From Streptomyces flaveolus (lineage in GTDB: Bacteria > Actinomycetota > Actinomycetes > Streptomycetales > Streptomycetaceae), in NCBI RefSeq assembly GCF_014648815.1, contig NZ_BMRV01000002.1:186001-250000 (forward strand): a stretch of DNA of 64,000 nucleotides, read 5' to 3'. The number at the start of each line of letters is the position of its first letter. The first letter of the stretch is position 1. Positions 63,223 through 64,000 of this stretch are shown here, piece after piece. Position numbers and translations under genes: made by a program. The notes beneath the pieces were generated by a model. That model was given only the letters and a program-made list of their open reading frames with translations, had not been told where the DNA came from and searched no databases.

Positions 63223-64000
63223 GCCGCCTCCATCCAGATGTCGGCGAGGGACTCTTCCAGGTTGATCCGGGGCCGCCAGCCGAGCCGGTCGCGCGCGGTG
63301 CGCACATCGGCCTGCTGCCAGCCGCCGCACCCGTCGGGGTAGGGGTGGGCGACCGGGGCCGCGTGCTCGGCGTCGGCGCGGTGGTCGCCGCGGTGCACCG
63401 GGGAATCCGGGCGGTGGAGGCCGACGGACTCGGTGCGATGGTGCGCCAGGGTGTCGACGCGGTGGCCGACGGATTCGGTGCGGGGGTGGCCGATGACCGG
63501 CCGCAGCGCGCCGGGCGGCGCGTCGAGTTCGTGCAGGGCGCCGCCGTAGCCGGCCACGCGGGCGAGGGTGGCGGCGGCGTCGCGCAGGCGGACGGCGCGG
63601 CCGGAGCCGATGTTGATGACACCCTGCGCGGCGGAGAGCGATGCGGCGTGGACGGCACGCGCCACGTCGCGGACGTCGACGAAGTCGCGCTGGGCGCCGA
63701 GGCCGCCGAGCCTGAGCTCGCCGTCGCCGGACTGCATGGCGCGCCGCATCGCCTCGGCGAGGCGCCCCAGCGGGGAGCCGGCGGGCGTGCCGGGGCCGGC
63801 GGGCGAGAAGACGCGCAGGACGACGGCGTCCAGACCGGAGCCGAGGACCAGTTCCGTGGCGGCGAGTTTGCTGACCCCGTAGGGGCCGCCGGGCCGGGGT
63901 ACGGCGTCCTCCGCGGTGGACGAGCCGGGCTGGCTGGGCCCGTACTCGGAGCTGCAGCCGATCTGCACCAGACGGGCGCCGCAACTGCTGCGGCGCAGGG
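63210..64000 (-). CDS. NAD-dependent sugar-nucleotide epimerase/dehydratase (N-terminus outside window)
   Basis: The frame is open to the window edge, so about the first third is missing. The visible part has QIGCSSEYG, the catalytic YGVSK pair, VLRVFSPAGPG and RDFVDVRDVA, all typical of extended SDR epimerases acting on UDP- or dTDP-sugars. In the middle of the C-terminal domain lies a His/Arg-rich insert (about 63345-63480) with imperfect repeats of TESVGHR and HHRTESVGLHR before the usual ADVRTARDRLGWRPR end. The insert is not expected in the fold. It is coupled to the spherulin-4-like gene. Confidence 0.85.
   Translation of the reverse strand, partial: LRRSSCGARLVQIGCSSEYGPSQPGSSTAEDAVPRPGGPYGVSKLAATELVLGSGLDAVVLRVFSPAGPGTPAGSPLGRLAEAMRRAMQSGDGELRLGGLGAQRDFVDVRDVARAVHAASLSAAQGVINIGSGRAVRLRDAAATLARVAGYGGALHELDAPPGALRPVIGHPRTESVGHRVDTLAHHRTESVGLHRPDSPVHRGDHRADAEHAAPVAHPYPDGCGGWQQADVRTARDRLGWRPRINLEESLADIWMEAACRI

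Overview
The window is chromosomal DNA of a Streptomyces. It is very GC-rich with the strong third-position G/C bias of that genus. It carries a whole set of Streptomyces marker genes: the nrdA-nrdB-nrdS operon end, the epi-isozizaene synthase/CYP170A pair for albaflavenone, the sigR-rsrA thiol-stress pair and wblC. Gene order agrees with what I recall of the SCO5170s-SCO5220s region of S. coelicolor. No insertion sequence, prophage, integrase, rRNA or CRISPR array was seen; this is core chromosome.

Layout. 1-3.2 kb: end of nrdA, nrdB and nrdS (class Ia ribonucleotide reductase and its AraC-like regulator). 3.2-5.7 kb: the two-gene albaflavenone operon, read leftwards. 6-10.6 kb: peptide deformylase, a TPR protein and two membrane HD-type proteins. 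10.7-12 kb: sigR-rsrA with a sigma-R promoter. 12-19.5 kb: housekeeping genes (SRAP/HMCES-like protein, aroA, rsgA, Gdx-type SMR exporter, TetR, hisN, CBS protein). 19.6-24.2 kb: catalase and its Fur-family regulator, and two identical initiator tRNA genes flanking a Sel1-repeat gene. 24.2-33.2 kb: UPF0182, PPA1309-like protein, PDZ-Lon protease, moaE, an SDR, a DUF2342 metalloprotease and a Nudix protein. 33.3-37.2 kb: an operon of one TerD-AIM24 fusion and two further AIM24 proteins, then a YgjP-like metallopeptidase. 37.4-45.1 kb: a stand-alone ThiF/Ocin-like protein, an ABC1 kinase, wblC with a long attenuated leader, uvrD2, mycoredoxin and nudC. 45.3-54.8 kb: M20 dipeptidase, adnB, adnA and an alkyltransferase-like gene. 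55-64 kb: a kinase-like/flippase-like membrane fusion, two secreted alpha/beta hydrolases, moeZ, a spherulin-4-like protein and a sugar-nucleotide epimerase cut by the window edge.

How the parts fit. Sigma-R-type promoters (GGGAAT or CGGAAT, 18 bp, GTT) stand before sigR, mycoredoxin and moeZ. This ties redox sensing (SigR-RsrA) to thiol repair and sulfur transfer within one window. From about 24 kb to 62 kb the gene content, largely in the same order, corresponds to M. tuberculosis Rv3193c-Rv3206c. It forms an old actinobacterial block combining antibiotic-stress response (WblC/WhiB7, ABC1 kinase), end resection (AdnAB), UvrD2, NudC and thiol chemistry. The best candidates for undescribed biology are the wblC leader (a 110-codon ORF plus a terminator), the small gene translationally coupled to wblC, the TerD/AIM24 operon and the lone ThiF-like protein.
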